Shown: positions 7,306 through 8,092 of the stretch, piece by piece
How positions within the stretch are numbered: the stretch's first letter is position 1
Layout: the number at the start of each line of letters is the position of its first letter
Source of the DNA: an uncultured Clostridia bacterium
GTDB lineage: Bacteria > Bacillota > Clostridia > UBA1381
Length of the DNA: 8,092 nt
Assembly: GCA_944391635.1 (NCBI GenBank)
Contig: CALXUL010000243.1
Coordinates: forward strand, 1-8,092
Reading direction: 5' to 3'
Notes under the pieces: model-generated
The model's input: only the letters and a program-made list of their open reading frames with translations
Told to the model about the DNA's origin: nothing
The model's database searches: none
Position numbers and translations under genes: made by a program

Positions 7306-7974
7306 CTATTTTTCTGCTTTTTTTATTAAATCAAGAACCTCACCAACCACCTGCTCAAAATCAAGCTCAGTAGTATCAAGTAAAACTGCATCATCTGCCT
7401 GCTTAAGCGGTGCAAAACTTCTGCTCGAATCATTCTTATCACGATATATTATATCCTGTTTGACTGATTCAATATCAGCTTCAAGCCCTTTTTCTTTCAT
7501 CTGGGCAACACGTCTTTTTGCTCTTTCCTCAACCGAAGCTGTAAGAAAGATTTTTACATTTGCATTAGGCAACACATATGTACCTATATCGCGCCCGTCC
7601 ATTATAACATTCTTGCCTTTTGCAAGTTCTCTTTGCATCTCGACAAGCTTTATGCGTACATCCGGAATCACAGCAATATCCGAGGCGCCAATACTAATAT
7701 CAGCTTCCCTTATCCTGGCTGAAACATCTCTTCCACAAAGAAAAATATGCTGCTCACCGTCTATATTTTCTATATTTATATCAATTTTATCATGATGATT
7801 CTTTAACGCATCGGCAGTTATTGGGATGGATTTTTCTATTGCATACAACGCTGCCGCACGGTACATTGCACCCGTATCTATATAAATATACCCTTTTTTC
7901 TCGGCAACTGCCTTTGAAATAGAACTTTTCCCTGCGCCTGCCGGTCCATCTATTGCAACATTAATCGTCGGCAT
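7306..7974 (-). CDS. cmk: (d)CMP kinase, cytidylate kinase
   Basis: This cytosolic P-loop kinase phosphorylates CMP and dCMP with ATP, supplying CDP and dCDP for nucleic acid and CDP-lipid synthesis. The protein opens MPTINVAIDGPAGAGKSS, giving a Walker A motif at 10-18. Next come YIDTGAMYR at 31-39 and VIMDGRDIGTYVLPNA at 123-138, a Cmk hallmark at the CMP site. RRVAQMKEKG (154-163) and RDKNDSSRSFAPLKQADDA (178-196) form the lid and final substrate-binding region. The 222-residue length fits the bacterial family. I place the start at the ATG at 7974, not the in-frame ATG at 8001. The former sits directly before the conserved TINVAIDG and has AAGGAAG 6 nt upstream. Its first 14 nt overlap the end of aroH in another frame. 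Adjacency of cmk and S1 genes is widespread in bacteria; here plsC lies between them. Confidence 0.96.
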   Translation of the reverse strand: MPTINVAIDGPAGAGKSSISKAVAEKKGYIYIDTGAMYRAAALYAIEKSIPITADALKNHHDKIDINIENIDGEQHIFLCGRDVSARIREADISIGASDIAVIPDVRIKLVEMQRELAKGKNVIMDGRDIGTYVLPNANVKIFLTASVEERAKRRVAQMKEKGLEADIESVKQDIIYRDKNDSSRSFAPLKQADDAVLLDTTELDFEQVVGEVLDLIKKAEK

Positions 7975-8092
7975 CACAAACTTCCTTTCTCTTTGCGGCA
8001 ATATCCGGTCTAAGCTTTACCGCATCTCTCAGATAGACATGATTTATTTCATCAAGCTCTTTACTGCTGTTTGATAAAATAAGTATTCTTAC
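7961..8092 (-). CDS. aroH: Chorismate mutase, AroH type, C-terminal part
   Basis: This is the end of a gene that enters the window from its upper edge; 43 codons and a TAA stop are visible. AroH-type chorismate mutases are trimeric enzymes of about 120-130 residues that rearrange chorismate to prephenate for Phe and Tyr synthesis. The visible protein begins VRILILSNS and contains HVYLRDAVKLRPD, closely resembling the C-terminus of B. subtilis AroH (HVYLEK.VVLRPD, from memory). Spacing places its Arg2, Tyr20 and Arg28 at the catalytic Arg90, Tyr108 and Arg116 of that enzyme. The tail after LRPD (IAAKRKEVCDADD) is variable in the family. The stop overlaps the start of cmk by 14 nt, so the two are probably translated from one mRNA. 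The assignment rests on a short fragment, but the motif and spacing are specific. Confidence 0.85.
   Translation of the reverse strand, partial: VRILILSNSSKELDEINHVYLRDAVKLRPDIAAKRKEVCDADD
7981..7987 (-). promoter_or_regulatory. Shine-Dalgarno site that decides the cmk start
   Basis: AAGGAAG on the minus strand ends 6 nt before the ATG at 7974, inside the aroH coding region. It argues against the in-frame ATG at 8001, which would add nine residues not expected in the family. Confidence 0.65.

Noticed and set aside
7975..8001. Longer Cmk starting at the ATG at 8001
   Set aside because: The added MPQRERKFV is encoded over the end of aroH and contains the ribosome site of the better start at 7974.
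1..8092. A mobile element, CRISPR array, defence system or other accessory island
   Set aside because: Seven recognisable housekeeping genes fill the window on one strand with short gaps. I found no transposase, integrase, direct repeat array or terminal inverted repeats, and no compositional break by eye.

Overview
The window is a compact, low-G+C stretch of bacterial chromosome in which every gene lies on the minus strand, so transcription runs from high to low coordinates. The gene content points to an anaerobic Firmicute of the class Clostridia. The main reasons are a fused IspH-ribosomal protein S1 gene (a fusion known from Clostridia), the order aroH-cmk-plsC-ispH/rpsA, an SpoIIIE/FtsK translocase, purine-rich Shine-Dalgarno sites and A/T-rich codons. 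This is inferred from the sequence by eye; the species cannot be named.

Upstream operon (8092 down to about 4561). It holds the 3' end of a chorismate mutase gene (aroH), then cytidylate kinase (cmk), a 1-acylglycerol-3-phosphate acyltransferase (plsC, TTG start) and the ispH-rpsA fusion. Junctions are tight: a 14-nt overlap, a 23-nt gap and a 1-nt TAATG overlap. The run ends at a textbook intrinsic terminator 9 nt after the fusion's stop codon. The set mixes aromatic amino acid synthesis, CMP/dCMP phosphorylation, phospholipid synthesis, isoprenoid precursor synthesis and translation, so it looks like a growth-linked housekeeping operon.

Downstream operon (about 4541 down to 1 and beyond). 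The 133-nt gap at 4475-4607 is the only intergenic stretch of any size, and it carries the terminator and a good extended -10 promoter. Then follow ftsK/spoIIIE (DNA translocase), ygiQ (radical SAM protein of unknown reaction) and the 5' end of folD (one-carbon metabolism). ftsK and ygiQ overlap by 8 nt. ygiQ and folD overlap by 113 nt in different frames, which is unusually long.

I see no mobile element, CRISPR array, tRNA, rRNA, riboswitch or defence system. The most interesting points are small-scale: an internal Shine-Dalgarno and ATG at the IspH/S1 junction that could yield free S1 protein, the long ygiQ/folD overlap that gives YgiQ a basic tail, and a second cysteine cluster in YgiQ.
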